Under the pieces are notes generated by a model. That model was not told the DNA's origin. It made no database searches and saw nothing but the letters and a program-made list of their open reading frames with translations. Both the position numbers and the translations under genes were made by a program. 57,468 nt of DNA from Synergistaceae bacterium (GTDB lineage Bacteria > Synergistota > Synergistia > Synergistales > Aminobacteriaceae): assembly GCA_012521675.1 (NCBI GenBank), contig JAAYLU010000066.1, positions 1-57,468 on the forward strand, written 5' to 3'. This document shows positions 7,952 to 16,661 of this stretch, in pieces (the stretch's first letter is position 1; each line of letters opens with the position of its first letter).

Positions 7952-7981
7952 CCGCCGGAGACGAACGTCTCCGGCGGTTTT
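7952..7981 (+). terminator. Intrinsic terminator after the first hydroxylase
   Basis: CCGCCGGAGACG (7952-7963) pairs with CGTCTCCGGCGG (7966-7977) in a 12-bp, very GC-rich stem followed by TTTT. The T-run is short, so partial readthrough into ygfK is likely. Confidence 0.75.
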
Positions 7982-8011
7982 GAAGGAAAATGAGGAAACG
8001 GAGGTGCGGAG

Positions 8012-11000
8012 ATGAGCGACATCATGAGGATGATTCCCTTCGGGAGCCTGATGGACTGGATGCTCGCGGAACACGAGCGGGAGGGGTCCATCCTTGGAAT
8101 TAGGAAGGAGAAGTTCTATAAAAACGACTCCGGCAGGAGCATTGTCGTCTGCGGGGAGGAGATAGCGTCGCCGATAGGACCCGCCGCCGGGCCGAACTCG
8201 CAGCTGGCGCAGAACATCATAGCCGCCTACCTCGCGGGGGCACGCTTCATAGAGCTCAAGACGGTCCAGATCATGGACGGGGAGGAGCTCCGAAAAGCCG
8301 TCGCAAAGCCGTGCATCAACGCCTGCGACGAGGGGTACAACGTGGAGTGGTCAACAGAGCTGACCGTGCAGGAGGCCTTCGGGGAGTATGTCAAGGCCTG
8401 GTTCGCGATGCAGGTCCTCGCCGTTGAGCTGGGCATAAGCCCCAAGCGAGACTTCGCCTTCAACATGAGCGTCGGATACGACCTGAAGGGCATTCAGTCC
8501 CCGAAGATCGACTCGTTCATAGAGGGGTTGAAGGACGCCTCGTCCACGGACGCATGGAGGGAGTGCAAGGGTTGGCTGTCGGAGAACCTCGACAGATTCA
8601 AACGATTCAAGGCCGCCGAACTCGATGCGATAGAGAGCCGCCTGTGCGACTCGATCACCCTGTCCACCCTGCATGGCTGCCCGCCGGACGAGATCGAGCG
8701 CATCTCTCGCTACCTTATGAACGAGAAGGGGCTCAACGTGTTCGTCAAGTGCAACCCGACCCTGCTGGGGTATGAGACGGCGCGAGACCTGCTGGACAGG
8801 ACGGGCTACGGATACATGGACTTCACCGACCACCACTTCAAGCACGACCTCCAGTACGGTGACGGGGTCGAGATGCTGAAGCGGCTGCAGGAGTACGCCG
8901 GGGAGCTGGGGCGCGAGTTCGGGGTGAAGCTGACCAACACCTTCCCCGTCAACATCAAGAACGACGAGCTGCCGGGCGAGGAGATGTACATGTCCGGGCG
9001 CTCGCTCTTTCCACTCACCGTCACCCTGGCTACCAGGCTTAGCAGGGAGTTCGACGGATCTTTGCAGATATCCTACTCCGGCGGCGCGGATTTCTTCAAT
9101 ATAGAGTCGCTGATCAGGACCGGTATCCAGCCGATAAGCATGGCGACGACAATACTTAAACCCGGCGGCTACGAGCGGCTGAAGCAGATAGCCGACAGGG
9201 TGGAGCCGCTGCTGGACGGGCCGTTCAGGGGAGTCAACGTGGATGCGCTTGACGAACTGGCGAAGAGCGCCCTCGAGAACCCGTTCCACAAGAAGGAGGC
9301 GCGCCCGGTCGGCTCTAGGAAGACCGACTCGCGTCTGCCCCTCTTCGACTGCGCCAAGGCCCCCTGCCAGGACGGAGGCTGCCCGATCAACCAGCAGGTG
9401 CCTGTCTACCTCAGGCTGGTCGACGAGGGAAGATACGACGAGGCCTTCGAGACAATAGCGATAGACAACAGCTCCCCGGCGGTAACGGGGACGATCTGCG
9501 ACCACCAGTGCCAGCACGTCTGCGTCAGGCTGGACTACGAGCACCCGCTCGAGATACGCGAGATGAAGAAGGTTGCGGTGCTGAAAGCCCAGGACTCCTA
9601 CACTTCGAAGATGAAGCCGGCGGAGCTTAAGACCAAGAAGAGGGCTGCGATCATCGGAGCGGGCCCGACTGGAGTCGGCACTGCGATATTCCTCCGGAGG
9701 AACGGGATGGAGGCGCACGTATTCGAGAAGCGAGCGGAGCCCTACGGCATCGTCAAGTACGCCATCCCCGACTTCCGCATCGGCTCGGAGATGATCTCGC
9801 GCGACTACGACATGGCCGTCAAGGCGGGGGTCGAGTTCGAGTTCGGCGAAGAGAGGTCGGCCGACGAGCTCAGGAAGGCTTACGACTATGTCGTGATAGC
9901 CACGGGCGCGTGGGGCCCCGGAGTCTGCCCGGTGAAGGAGGGTGGCGACAAGGTGCTCGACGCTCTCGCCTTCCTGCAGGAGCACAAGGAGAGAGGCGGA
10001 AAGGTCGACCTGGGCGAGACGGTCGCGATCATCGGAGGCGGAGACGTCGCGATGGACTGTGCCAGGGCGGCCCGCAGGACGCCGGGAGTGAAGCGCGCGA
10101 TCATAGTCTACAGGCGGACCAGGGCATTCATGCCGGCCGAGCCGGAGGAGATAAGGCTGACCCTCGAGGACGGGGTAGAACTGATTGAGCTGCTCGCCCC
10201 CGTGAACTACGACGGCTCGGAGCTTGTATGCGAGAGGATGAGGCTCGGAGAGAAGGACGAATCCGGTCGCAGAGGAGTGGTCGGCATAGGTGAGATGGTC
10301 TCGGTCAAGGCCGACTCGGTGATAGGAGCGACAGGCGCCACGGTGGACCAGTCGCCCTTCAAGGCCGCGGGCATCGCCCTCGACCCGAAGGGCAGACCTG
10401 TGCTGAACGAGGAGAACGAGAGCTCCGTCGCCAATATCTACGTCGCGGGCGACTGCAAGGCGGGCCCCGCCACGGTGGTGAAGGGGATCGCCGACGCCAA
10501 GACGGTGGCGAAGAGCATCCTGGGCAAGGAGGGGATCTCCCCGGACTTCGCAGTGACTGAGCTTCTGAGGGACCTGCCCTCGATCTACAGAAAAAAGGGA
10601 GTGCTGAAGGAGGCCGTCAAGGAACACACGGACGGCTCTCGCTGCCTCGACTGCGGCGAGATCTGCGAGATCTGCTGCGACGTCTGTCCCAACAGGGCCA
10701 ACGTGCTCATAGTGGTGGACGGCAAGCACCAGATACTACACCTGGACGGAATGTGCAACGAGTGTGGAAACTGCGGGATTTTCTGTCCGCACACGGGCGA
10801 CCCGTACAGGGACAAGGTTACCCTCTTTTGGACGGAGGAGGACTTCGAAGACAGCGAAAACACAGGATTCTACAGGGTCGAGGGCGACCTCTACAAAGTG
10901 CGCAGGGAGGACGGATCGACCCTCTCCTGGCGGCGAGGCGATCCTGGAGTCTCTGGCGAGATGACGGGGATGCTGAACGAGATCCTCGACCGCTATCCCT

Positions 11001-11020
11001 ATTACGTGTTGAACCTTTAG
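8012..11020 (+). CDS. ygfK: YgfK-like Fe-S/FAD oxidoreductase (putative selenate reductase subunit)
   Basis: A 1002-residue multidomain redox protein. GGAGGTGCGG precedes the ATG. Residues about 1-420 resemble a dihydroorotate-dehydrogenase-like TIM barrel (GPAAGPNSQLAQNI, TLHGCPPDEIE, ISYSGGADFFNI). Residues about 448-850 are GltD-like: CAKAPCQDGGCPIN binds Fe-S, IIGAGPTGVGTAIF is the FAD Rossmann motif and IIGGGDVAMDCARA the NAD(P) motif. The C-terminus has Cys-rich CLDCGEICEICCDVCP and CNECGNCGIFCPH clusters, suggesting two 4Fe-4S sites. The family is a constant companion of SsnA and XdhD-type hydroxylases. Its role is probably electron transfer, or reduction tied to the hydroxylase; the name selenate reductase is historical and its activity unproven here. 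Confidence 0.9.
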   Translation: MSDIMRMIPFGSLMDWMLAEHEREGSILGIRKEKFYKNDSGRSIVVCGEEIASPIGPAAGPNSQLAQNIIAAYLAGARFIELKTVQIMDGEELRKAVAKPCINACDEGYNVEWSTELTVQEAFGEYVKAWFAMQVLAVELGISPKRDFAFNMSVGYDLKGIQSPKIDSFIEGLKDASSTDAWRECKGWLSENLDRFKRFKAAELDAIESRLCDSITLSTLHGCPPDEIERISRYLMNEKGLNVFVKCNPTLLGYETARDLLDRTGYGYMDFTDHHFKHDLQYGDGVEMLKRLQEYAGELGREFGVKLTNTFPVNIKNDELPGEEMYMSGRSLFPLTVTLATRLSREFDGSLQISYSGGADFFNIESLIRTGIQPISMATTILKPGGYERLKQIADRVEPLLDGPFRGVNVDALDELAKSALENPFHKKEARPVGSRKTDSRLPLFDCAKAPCQDGGCPINQQVPVYLRLVDEGRYDEAFETIAIDNSSPAVTGTICDHQCQHVCVRLDYEHPLEIREMKKVAVLKAQDSYTSKMKPAELKTKKRAAIIGAGPTGVGTAIFLRRNGMEAHVFEKRAEPYGIVKYAIPDFRIGSEMISRDYDMAVKAGVEFEFGEERSADELRKAYDYVVIATGAWGPGVCPVKEGGDKVLDALAFLQEHKERGGKVDLGETVAIIGGGDVAMDCARAARRTPGVKRAIIVYRRTRAFMPAEPEEIRLTLEDGVELIELLAPVNYDGSELVCERMRLGEKDESGRRGVVGIGEMVSVKADSVIGATGATVDQSPFKAAGIALDPKGRPVLNEENESSVANIYVAGDCKAGPATVVKGIADAKTVAKSILGKEGISPDFAVTELLRDLPSIYRKKGVLKEAVKEHTDGSRCLDCGEICEICCDVCPNRANVLIVVDGKHQILHLDGMCNECGNCGIFCPHTGDPYRDKVTLFWTEEDFEDSENTGFYRVEGDLYKVRREDGSTLSWRRGDPGVSGEMTGMLNEILDRYPYYVLNL

Positions 11021-11032
11021 GAGGTGTGCATC

Positions 11033-12361
11033 ATGCTTCTGATAGGAAACGGAAAGGTTATCACTCGGGACGACGAGAACAGGGTCATCGATAACGGGGC
11101 CGTCCTCGTGGACGGCGCCCATATCAAGGCAGTCGGAGAGACGGATGAGCTGAGGAAGGCCAACCCGGGCGCCGAGTTCAAGGACGCCGGGGGCAGGCTG
11201 GTGATGCCGGGCCTCATCAACGTCCACATGCACTACTACAGCACCTTCGCCAGGGGTATGGCACTCGACAGCCCACCCGCCAAGAACTTCGTCGACGTGC
11301 TGGAGGGGCTCTGGTGGAGGCTGGACAAGTGCCTGACGCTGGAGGACGTCTACTACAGCGTGATGGGACCGGGAATCGACCAGGTCAAGTGCGGAGTGAC
11401 ATCCGTCATAGACCACCACGCCAGTCCGTTCGCGGTGCGGGGAAGCCTTGCGAAGATCGCGGAGGCCTCAGCCGAGCTGGGACTGAGGAGCAACCTGTGC
11501 TACGAGGTCTCCGACCGGGACGGAGAGCAGAGCAGGGTGGACGGGATCACTGAGAACATAGAGTTCATCAAGTACTGCGCCGAGAAGAAGGACGACATGA
11601 TCAAGGGGCTGTTCGGCTTCCACGCTTCGATGACAGTGTCCGACAAGACCCTGGAGGAGAGCGCAAAGCTCATGGAGGGGCTGGATTCGGGCTACCACGT
11701 GCACATCGCCGAAGGGATCGAGGACCTGGAGGACAGCAGGGGCAAGTACGGCATGGGGGTCGTGGAGCGCTGGCACAAGCACGGGATGTTGCATCCTAAG
11801 AGCTTGGGCATACACTGCATCCACATCTCGGAGAAGGAGATGGATCTGCTCAAGGAGTCCGGAGTCGCCGTGGTGCACAACCCGGAATCCAACATGGGCA
11901 ACGCCGTCGGCCTGTCACCGGTGCTCAAGATGATGGAGAAGGGGGTCATGGTCGGACTGGGGACTGACGGCTACACGGCCGACATGTTCGAGTCGTACAA
12001 GGTCGCAAACTGCCTGCACAAGCACGGCGCGGGCATTCCGAGCGCCGCGTGGGTCGAGCCGCCGACGATGTTCTTCGAGAACAACAGGACGATAATGAAC
12101 CGCCACATCGACGGAGAGGTGGGCGTGCTAAAACCGGGCGCATACGCGGACATCGTAATAGTCGACTACAACCCTCCCACTCCGTTGAACGGAGGGAACG
12201 TCAACGGACACCTGCTGTTCGGCGTCTGCGGAAGGCACGTGGACACGACGATAGTAAACGGCAAGGTGCTGATGGACGAGAGGAAGCTCCTCCACATCGA
12301 CGAGGAGAGGATTATGGCCGAGAGCAGGGCCCTGGCCCGGAAGCTCTGGCAGAGGATCTAA
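11033..12361 (+). CDS. ssnA: SsnA-like amidohydrolase (aminohydrolase/chlorohydrolase family)
   Basis: A 442-residue metal-dependent hydrolase of the guanine-deaminase/ATZ superfamily. The ATG at 11033 was chosen because AGGAGGT (11019-11025) is at good spacing; GTG 11024 lies inside that site. Metal ligands: NVHMHYYS (HxH near 66), HVHIAEG (His near 222), LGIHCIHIS, and GLGTDGYTADM with the catalytic Asp. It probably deaminates a purine or related ring made or consumed by the adjacent hydroxylases. It follows ygfK by 12 bases, and this ygfK-ssnA pairing is the recognised hallmark of the cluster. Confidence 0.9.
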   Translation: MLLIGNGKVITRDDENRVIDNGAVLVDGAHIKAVGETDELRKANPGAEFKDAGGRLVMPGLINVHMHYYSTFARGMALDSPPAKNFVDVLEGLWWRLDKCLTLEDVYYSVMGPGIDQVKCGVTSVIDHHASPFAVRGSLAKIAEASAELGLRSNLCYEVSDRDGEQSRVDGITENIEFIKYCAEKKDDMIKGLFGFHASMTVSDKTLEESAKLMEGLDSGYHVHIAEGIEDLEDSRGKYGMGVVERWHKHGMLHPKSLGIHCIHISEKEMDLLKESGVAVVHNPESNMGNAVGLSPVLKMMEKGVMVGLGTDGYTADMFESYKVANCLHKHGAGIPSAAWVEPPTMFFENNRTIMNRHIDGEVGVLKPGAYADIVIVDYNPPTPLNGGNVNGHLLFGVCGRHVDTTIVNGKVLMDERKLLHIDEERIMAESRALARKLWQRI

Positions 12362-12370
12362 GCAACGACC

Positions 12371-12400
12371 GACGCCAGGGGCCCGACGGCCCCCGGCGTC
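12371..12400 (+). terminator. GC-rich hairpin after ssnA, weak terminator or attenuator
   Basis: GACGCCAGGGGCC (12371-12383) pairs with GGCCCCCGGCGTC (12388-12400), with one A-C mismatch and a 4-base loop. The following sequence CCTTTC is only weakly T-rich, so termination is probably partial and the second hydroxylase could be co-transcribed. Confidence 0.5.
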
Positions 12401-12444
12401 CCTTTCACCGTTCATTCTTTCTGTTTTTAAGGAGGCACATGCCA

Positions 12445-14736
12445 ATGATCGAGAGGCTCAACGTGGTCGGCACCTGTGTTCCAAGACACGATGCCCTTGC
12501 CAAAGTAACCGGTGGTGCCCGTTACGTGGCCGATCTTCCCTGTGAAGGGGCGTGGGTGGGGGGTGCCCTCTGGAGCGAGACCCCGCGCGCGAAGCTTAAG
12601 GGCGTAGTCCGGCGGAGAGGCTTCGACTGGTCGAGAGTGACCGTCGTCACAGCCGCCGACCTGCCCGGCCCGAACGAAGTGCACATGGTGAAGGACGACT
12701 TTCCGGTGCTCGCGGACAGGGAGGTCGCCTACATCGGTCAGGCCATAGCCCTTGTCGCGGCGCCGGACGAAAAGACCCTGAAGGAGGCGCTTGCGTCACT
12801 GGAGCCGGAGTTGGAGGAACTCCCCCCCGTGCTGACGGTGGACGAGTCTCTCTCGCGCAAGGCCGTCATCTGGGGGGAGGACAATATCCAGGCCGAATAC
12901 CTGGTGGAGCACGGCGATATCGAGGCAGCGTTCGCTGAATCGGACATGATCGTGGAGGAGACCTACAGCACGCACCACCAGGAACACCTATATCTTGAGA
13001 CCAACGGAATGCTGGCCAGGCCGCGGGAGGGCGGGGGGGTGGAGGTCGAGGGTTCGCTGCAGTGCCCCTACTATGTCGCACGCGCCCTGGCTCATTCTCT
13101 CTCCCTCCCGCTGGACATGATCGTTATGAGGCAGACGGAGACTGGAGGGGCGTTCGGTGGCAAGGAGGACTATCCGTCTGTGATAGCGGTCCAAACGGCC
13201 CTGATGGCGCTGAAAAGCGGCAAGCCGGTCCGATTCGTCCTCGAGCGAGGGGAGGACATAGAGGTCACCACCAAGAGGCATCCGTCGATTATCCGCCACC
13301 GGACTGGGGTCGCAAAGGACGGGACGATCCTGGCCGCCGAAATGGACATAATCTTCGATGGTGGCGCCTTCTCGACGATGAGCCCGGTGGTGCTCTCAAG
13401 GGGGGTCCTGCACGCGTGGAGCGTTTACAAACTGCCGAACGCAAGGATAAGGGGCAGGGCCCTGGCCACGAACACAGCCCCCAACGGCGCGTTCAGGGGC
13501 TTCGGAGCACCGCAGACCATCTTCGCGATGGAGCGCCAGGTGGACCTGATCGCCCGCCGCCTTGGCATCTCACCGGTCGAGGTCAGGAGAAAAAACCTGG
13601 TCAAGGCCGGCGACACCCTGCCCTGCGGCCAAGTGCTGCGCTCCGCGCATGCCGAGCTCGTTCTGGACAGGGCGCTGGAGCTCTCGAGATATGAAAAGAA
13701 GCACGGCAAAAAGGAAAACGACGGGAGGGTCCTGCGCGGCGTGGGGCTCTCCCTGTTCATGCACGGAGGCGGCTTCACCGGCGCGGGTGAGGAGAACATA
13801 GCCGGAAAGGCCGCGGTCGAGGTCGCGGACGACGGACTGGTCGACATATTGGTGAGCAGCACGGAGATGGGCCAGGGCGCTGCAACGGTGCTGCCGCAGA
13901 TCGCCGCGGAGGTCCTCGCCCTTCCCGTGGAGAGGGTGCGCCACCCGAACCCGGACACTTCGCGAGTTCCGGACAGCGGCCCGACCGTGGCGTCAAGAAC
14001 GACGATGATGGTGGGGAAGATACTGCTTGACGCTGCGACGGACATGCGCGACAAACTCTCGGCCTTCGTCGGAGCAAACTCCGGAGTGAATCCAGAGTAC
14101 ATCGAGTGGAGTGGAGGCAGGCTGCGCTCCGGGGGCAGGGATCTCGGCTCGTTCGATGAACTCGCGGCTCGGTACAGGTTGGCGCACGGCAAGCCTCTCA
14201 GGGGAGAGGCCGCATACGATCCGCCTCCCGAGTGCCAGTGGAACGAGGAGGAGTACAGGGGCGACGCCTACAAGGACTACGCCTGGGCCTGCGACGTCGT
14301 CGAGGTCGAGATCGATGCGGACACGCTCGAACTCAGGGTGCCGCGCATGACGTCGGTCGTCGAGATCGGAAGGGCGATCCACCCGATGCTGGCGGAGGGA
14401 CAGGTGGCGGGAGGCTCGCTGCAGGCCCTGGGATGGGGGGCAATGGAGGACGTCAAGATGCAGAAAGGCCGCTATCGCAACACCAGCCTCGCCAACTACA
14501 TAATTCCGACCGCCGTGGACGCCCCGGACTTTGACATAGAGATAGCGGAGGCGCCATCGCCCTATGGACCGTGGGGGGCAAAGGGTCTCGGCGAGCTTCC
14601 GATGGACGGAGGCGCACCGGCTCTCGCGGCGGCCGTGGATGATGCACTCGGCGTGTTCGCGTCGGAGCTTCCCCTTACGAGCGACCGTCTGCACGAACTG
14701 TTGAGGCGAAAAGAGCGGGGAGGGGATCGTAGATGA
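12445..14736 (+). CDS. Second molybdenum hydroxylase large subunit
   Basis: A 763-residue xanthine-dehydrogenase-family molybdopterin subunit. The ATG at 12445 was preferred over 12439 because AAGGAGG at 12429-12435 is then 9 bases away instead of 3. Motifs: ETGGAFGGKEDYPS, PNGAFRGFGAPQ, SSTEMGQGAATVLPQ (with the usual GQG, unlike the first hydroxylase) and GPWGAKGLGELPMD with the catalytic Glu near 717. It overlaps its partner by ATGA at 14733-14736. It is clearly a paralogue, not a copy, of the enzyme at 5605, so the locus has two hydroxylases probably acting on different substrates or at different ring positions. Confidence 0.88.
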   Translation: MIERLNVVGTCVPRHDALAKVTGGARYVADLPCEGAWVGGALWSETPRAKLKGVVRRRGFDWSRVTVVTAADLPGPNEVHMVKDDFPVLADREVAYIGQAIALVAAPDEKTLKEALASLEPELEELPPVLTVDESLSRKAVIWGEDNIQAEYLVEHGDIEAAFAESDMIVEETYSTHHQEHLYLETNGMLARPREGGGVEVEGSLQCPYYVARALAHSLSLPLDMIVMRQTETGGAFGGKEDYPSVIAVQTALMALKSGKPVRFVLERGEDIEVTTKRHPSIIRHRTGVAKDGTILAAEMDIIFDGGAFSTMSPVVLSRGVLHAWSVYKLPNARIRGRALATNTAPNGAFRGFGAPQTIFAMERQVDLIARRLGISPVEVRRKNLVKAGDTLPCGQVLRSAHAELVLDRALELSRYEKKHGKKENDGRVLRGVGLSLFMHGGGFTGAGEENIAGKAAVEVADDGLVDILVSSTEMGQGAATVLPQIAAEVLALPVERVRHPNPDTSRVPDSGPTVASRTTMMVGKILLDAATDMRDKLSAFVGANSGVNPEYIEWSGGRLRSGGRDLGSFDELAARYRLAHGKPLRGEAAYDPPPECQWNEEEYRGDAYKDYAWACDVVEVEIDADTLELRVPRMTSVVEIGRAIHPMLAEGQVAGGSLQALGWGAMEDVKMQKGRYRNTSLANYIIPTAVDAPDFDIEIAEAPSPYGPWGAKGLGELPMDGGAPALAAAVDDALGVFASELPLTSDRLHELLRRKERGGDRR

Positions 14737-16109
14737 AGTTCAAACTTATCGTAAACGGCGTGACCCGCGAGATCGACGCCCCTCCTACGAGGCGCTTGTT
14801 AGACATACTAAGGGAGGACCTCGGCCTGACCGGGGCCAAGGAGGGATGCGGGGAGGGTGGTTGCGGCGCGTGCGCCGTGCTGTTGGACGGGCGCCTGGTC
14901 AACTCGTGCATGGTGCCGGCACTGCAGCTTCCAGGCAGGAGCGTGGAGACGGTCGAATCTCTGGCGTTGGACGGAGAGCCCGACGTGCTTCAGCAGGCCT
15001 TCATTGACTCGGGAGCGGTTCAGTGCGGCTTCTGCACTCCCGGGATGCTCATGGCCGCCAGGGCGCTGCTTGCGTGCAACCCCCGGCCCTCCAGGGACGA
15101 TATAAGAACGGCCATTTCCGGGAACCTCTGCCGCTGCACCGGTTACGAGTCCATAGTGGACGCGGTCGAGAAAGCTGCGGCCGGGGGCTACTCACCGAGC
15201 CTTCTCACGGGGACGGGCAATCACGAGTTCTCACTCGCCCCGGAGGAGAGGGGGAAGGTGTTTCTGCCCCGGGCACTTGACGAGGCGCTATCGATCCTGT
15301 CCGAGCACCCTGGCGGTGTCGTTCTCGTAGCGGGCGGGACAGACCTTATCGTCGAGATGGAGAAGGGCGGCCGTTCCGCTCCGGAGATGATGATGGACCT
15401 GGGCGGCATCGACGAGCTTCAGGAGATCCGCGTCTCAGGCGACTGGCTCGAGATCGGCGCTGGGGCGACGTTCACGGATATCGCAACGGACGAGAGGGCA
15501 CTTGAAATCGCCCCCATGCTCGCGAGCTGCGCCGCGCAGATGGGTTCACCCGCCGTTCAGAACAGGGCGACCATAGGAGGCAACCTCGCGACCGCCTCGG
15601 CCGCGGGCGACTCGCCTCCCGTCCTGATGGCGCTCGACGCCATAATCGTGCTCGCGAGCAAGGCCGGCCTCCGCGAGGTGACGGCCGTCGAATTCTTCTC
15701 CAAGTACAGAAAGACGGAACTCCGGGACGACGAGTTGATCAAGTCGGTGCGCATCCCGCTGGCTGCGAGGGATCACGTGCAGATGTTCCGCAAGGTGGGG
15801 CCGAGGCGAGCAATGGTCATCTCGCGCATCACCCTTGCCTGCTCTGCGGAGGTCCGCGACGGAAAGACTCTCTCCTGTCGCCTGTACACGGGCAGCATGT
15901 CACCTGTTCCGCTGCTGCTGGAGAGGGCGAGCGAATTGGTCGTCGGAAAGATCCTGACGGTCGAACTGGCGGAGGAGGCCGGGAGACTGGCCGAAGAGGC
16001 GGTTTCGCCGCGCACGTCTCCCGAGTATCGCAAGGAGGCCACCGGCAAACTGGTGGCTCGCTTCTTCAAGGACATCCTGGAGGGCAAGGCAGGAGGTACT
16101 CTCGGATAA
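14733..16109 (+). CDS. Fused 2Fe-2S / FAD subunit of the second molybdenum hydroxylase
   Basis: A 458-residue fusion. Residues 1-150 are the two-cluster 2Fe-2S module ([34 protein letters not shown]). Residues about 178-458 are the FAD module ([13 protein letters not shown] as pyrophosphate loop, [18 protein letters not shown] as second motif, then a CoxM-type C-terminal domain). It does the work of two separate genes in the first hydroxylase (4321-5612). Electrons would pass from the Mo subunit through both clusters to FAD within one chain. It is the last gene of the locus; a strong promoter for the cold-shock gene begins about 30 bases downstream. Confidence 0.92.
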   Translation: MKFKLIVNGVTREIDAPPTRRLLDILREDLGLTGAKEGCGEGGCGACAVLLDGRLVNSCMVPALQLPGRSVETVESLALDGEPDVLQQAFIDSGAVQCGFCTPGMLMAARALLACNPRPSRDDIRTAISGNLCRCTGYESIVDAVEKAAAGGYSPSLLTGTGNHEFSLAPEERGKVFLPRALDEALSILSEHPGGVVLVAGGTDLIVEMEKGGRSAPEMMMDLGGIDELQEIRVSGDWLEIGAGATFTDIATDERALEIAPMLASCAAQMGSPAVQNRATIGGNLATASAAGDSPPVLMALDAIIVLASKAGLREVTAVEFFSKYRKTELRDDELIKSVRIPLAARDHVQMFRKVGPRRAMVISRITLACSAEVRDGKTLSCRLYTGSMSPVPLLLERASELVVGKILTVELAEEAGRLAEEAVSPRTSPEYRKEATGKLVARFFKDILEGKAGGTLG

Positions 16110-16139
16110 CCGAGGAAAGACGATTCGGTGCGATTATGC

Positions 16140-16168
16140 TTGACACTCCATTCGTTTGCAAGTATCAT
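16140..16168 (+). promoter_or_regulatory. Sigma-70 promoter of the cold-shock gene
   Basis: A perfect TTGACA (16140-16145), a 17-base spacer and TATCAT (16163-16168). The leader would be about 45 bases, much shorter than the leaders of E. coli cspA-type mRNAs. Confidence 0.8.
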
Positions 16169-16219
16169 CTTCCAGTCGACCGAGTCGGCAGAAAGCAATC
16201 AAGCTTAGGAGGAGCAGAT

Positions 16220-16423
16220 TTGACAACTCAGGGTACGGTTAAGTGGTTCAACGCAACAAAGGGTTACGGCTTCGTAACTTGCGACGATGGGAACGACGTT
16301 TTCGTTCATTATAGCGCAATCCAGGGAGACGGTTTCAAGACCCTCGACGAGGGACAGAGGATCTCCTTCGACGTCACCCAAGGGGCCAAGGGCGACCAGG
16401 CAGCAAACGTCGTGAAGCTGTAG
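16220..16423 (+). CDS. Cold-shock protein (CspA family)
   Basis: A 67-residue single cold-shock domain that binds single-stranded RNA and DNA and keeps mRNA unfolded. [16 protein letters not shown] contains RNP1 (KGYGFV) and DVFVHYSAI contains RNP2 (VFVHY). The start is TTG at 16220: TAGGAGGA lies 6 bases before it, and the resulting [10 protein letters not shown] is the standard family N-terminus. An upstream ATG at 16136 overlaps the promoter and is rejected. It is monocistronic, with its own promoter and terminator. Confidence 0.95.
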   Translation: MTTQGTVKWFNATKGYGFVTCDDGNDVFVHYSAIQGDGFKTLDEGQRISFDVTQGAKGDQAANVVKL

Positions 16424-16449
16424 CATCTCAACGCGGGCGACTATTTCAG

Positions 16450-16477
16450 GGGCAGCGGTCAGACGCTGCCCTTTTTT
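16450..16477 (+). terminator. Intrinsic terminator of the cold-shock gene
   Basis: GGGCAGCG (16450-16457) and CGCTGCCC (16464-16471) pair around a 6-base loop, followed by six Ts. Confidence 0.9.
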
Positions 16478-16539
16478 CATTCGACGTACTACTTCCGTCA
16501 TACCGATGCGCCCTCTCACCATGATTCCTGAAGTCGCTT

Positions 16540-16568
16540 TTGCTTTCTGCTGTAATTCCGTGTAAAAT
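16540..16568 (+). promoter_or_regulatory. Candidate promoter of the tig-clpP-clpX-lon run
   Basis: TTGCTT (16540-16545), 17 bases, TAAAAT (16563-16568). A small inverted repeat, CTCGTT (16585-16590) and AACGAG (16599-16604), lies in the leader and could fold or bind a regulator. No CIRCE element is visible. Confidence 0.5.
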
Positions 16569-16661
16569 ACCATCCGCATGTTTTCTCGTTATTCAATGAA
16601 CGAGATTTGGAACGGACTATATGAAACAGGGTAGCCTTTGTCGAAAGGGGTTGCGATTAGT

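Noticed and set aside
5728-8091. 787-codon open frame on the - strand
   Set aside because: It lies exactly opposite the hydroxylase large subunit with its clear motifs; the translation is His/Arg/Leu-rich without domains. Such antisense frames arise from the strong GC bias at third codon positions.
8351-10729. 792-codon open frame on the - strand
   Set aside because: Opposite ygfK, same low-information composition; no domains and no ribosome-binding site.
12049-12444. N-terminal extension of the second hydroxylase subunit
   Set aside because: The extension would overlap the SsnA gene in another frame and is Arg-rich; AAGGAGG at 12429 marks the real start.
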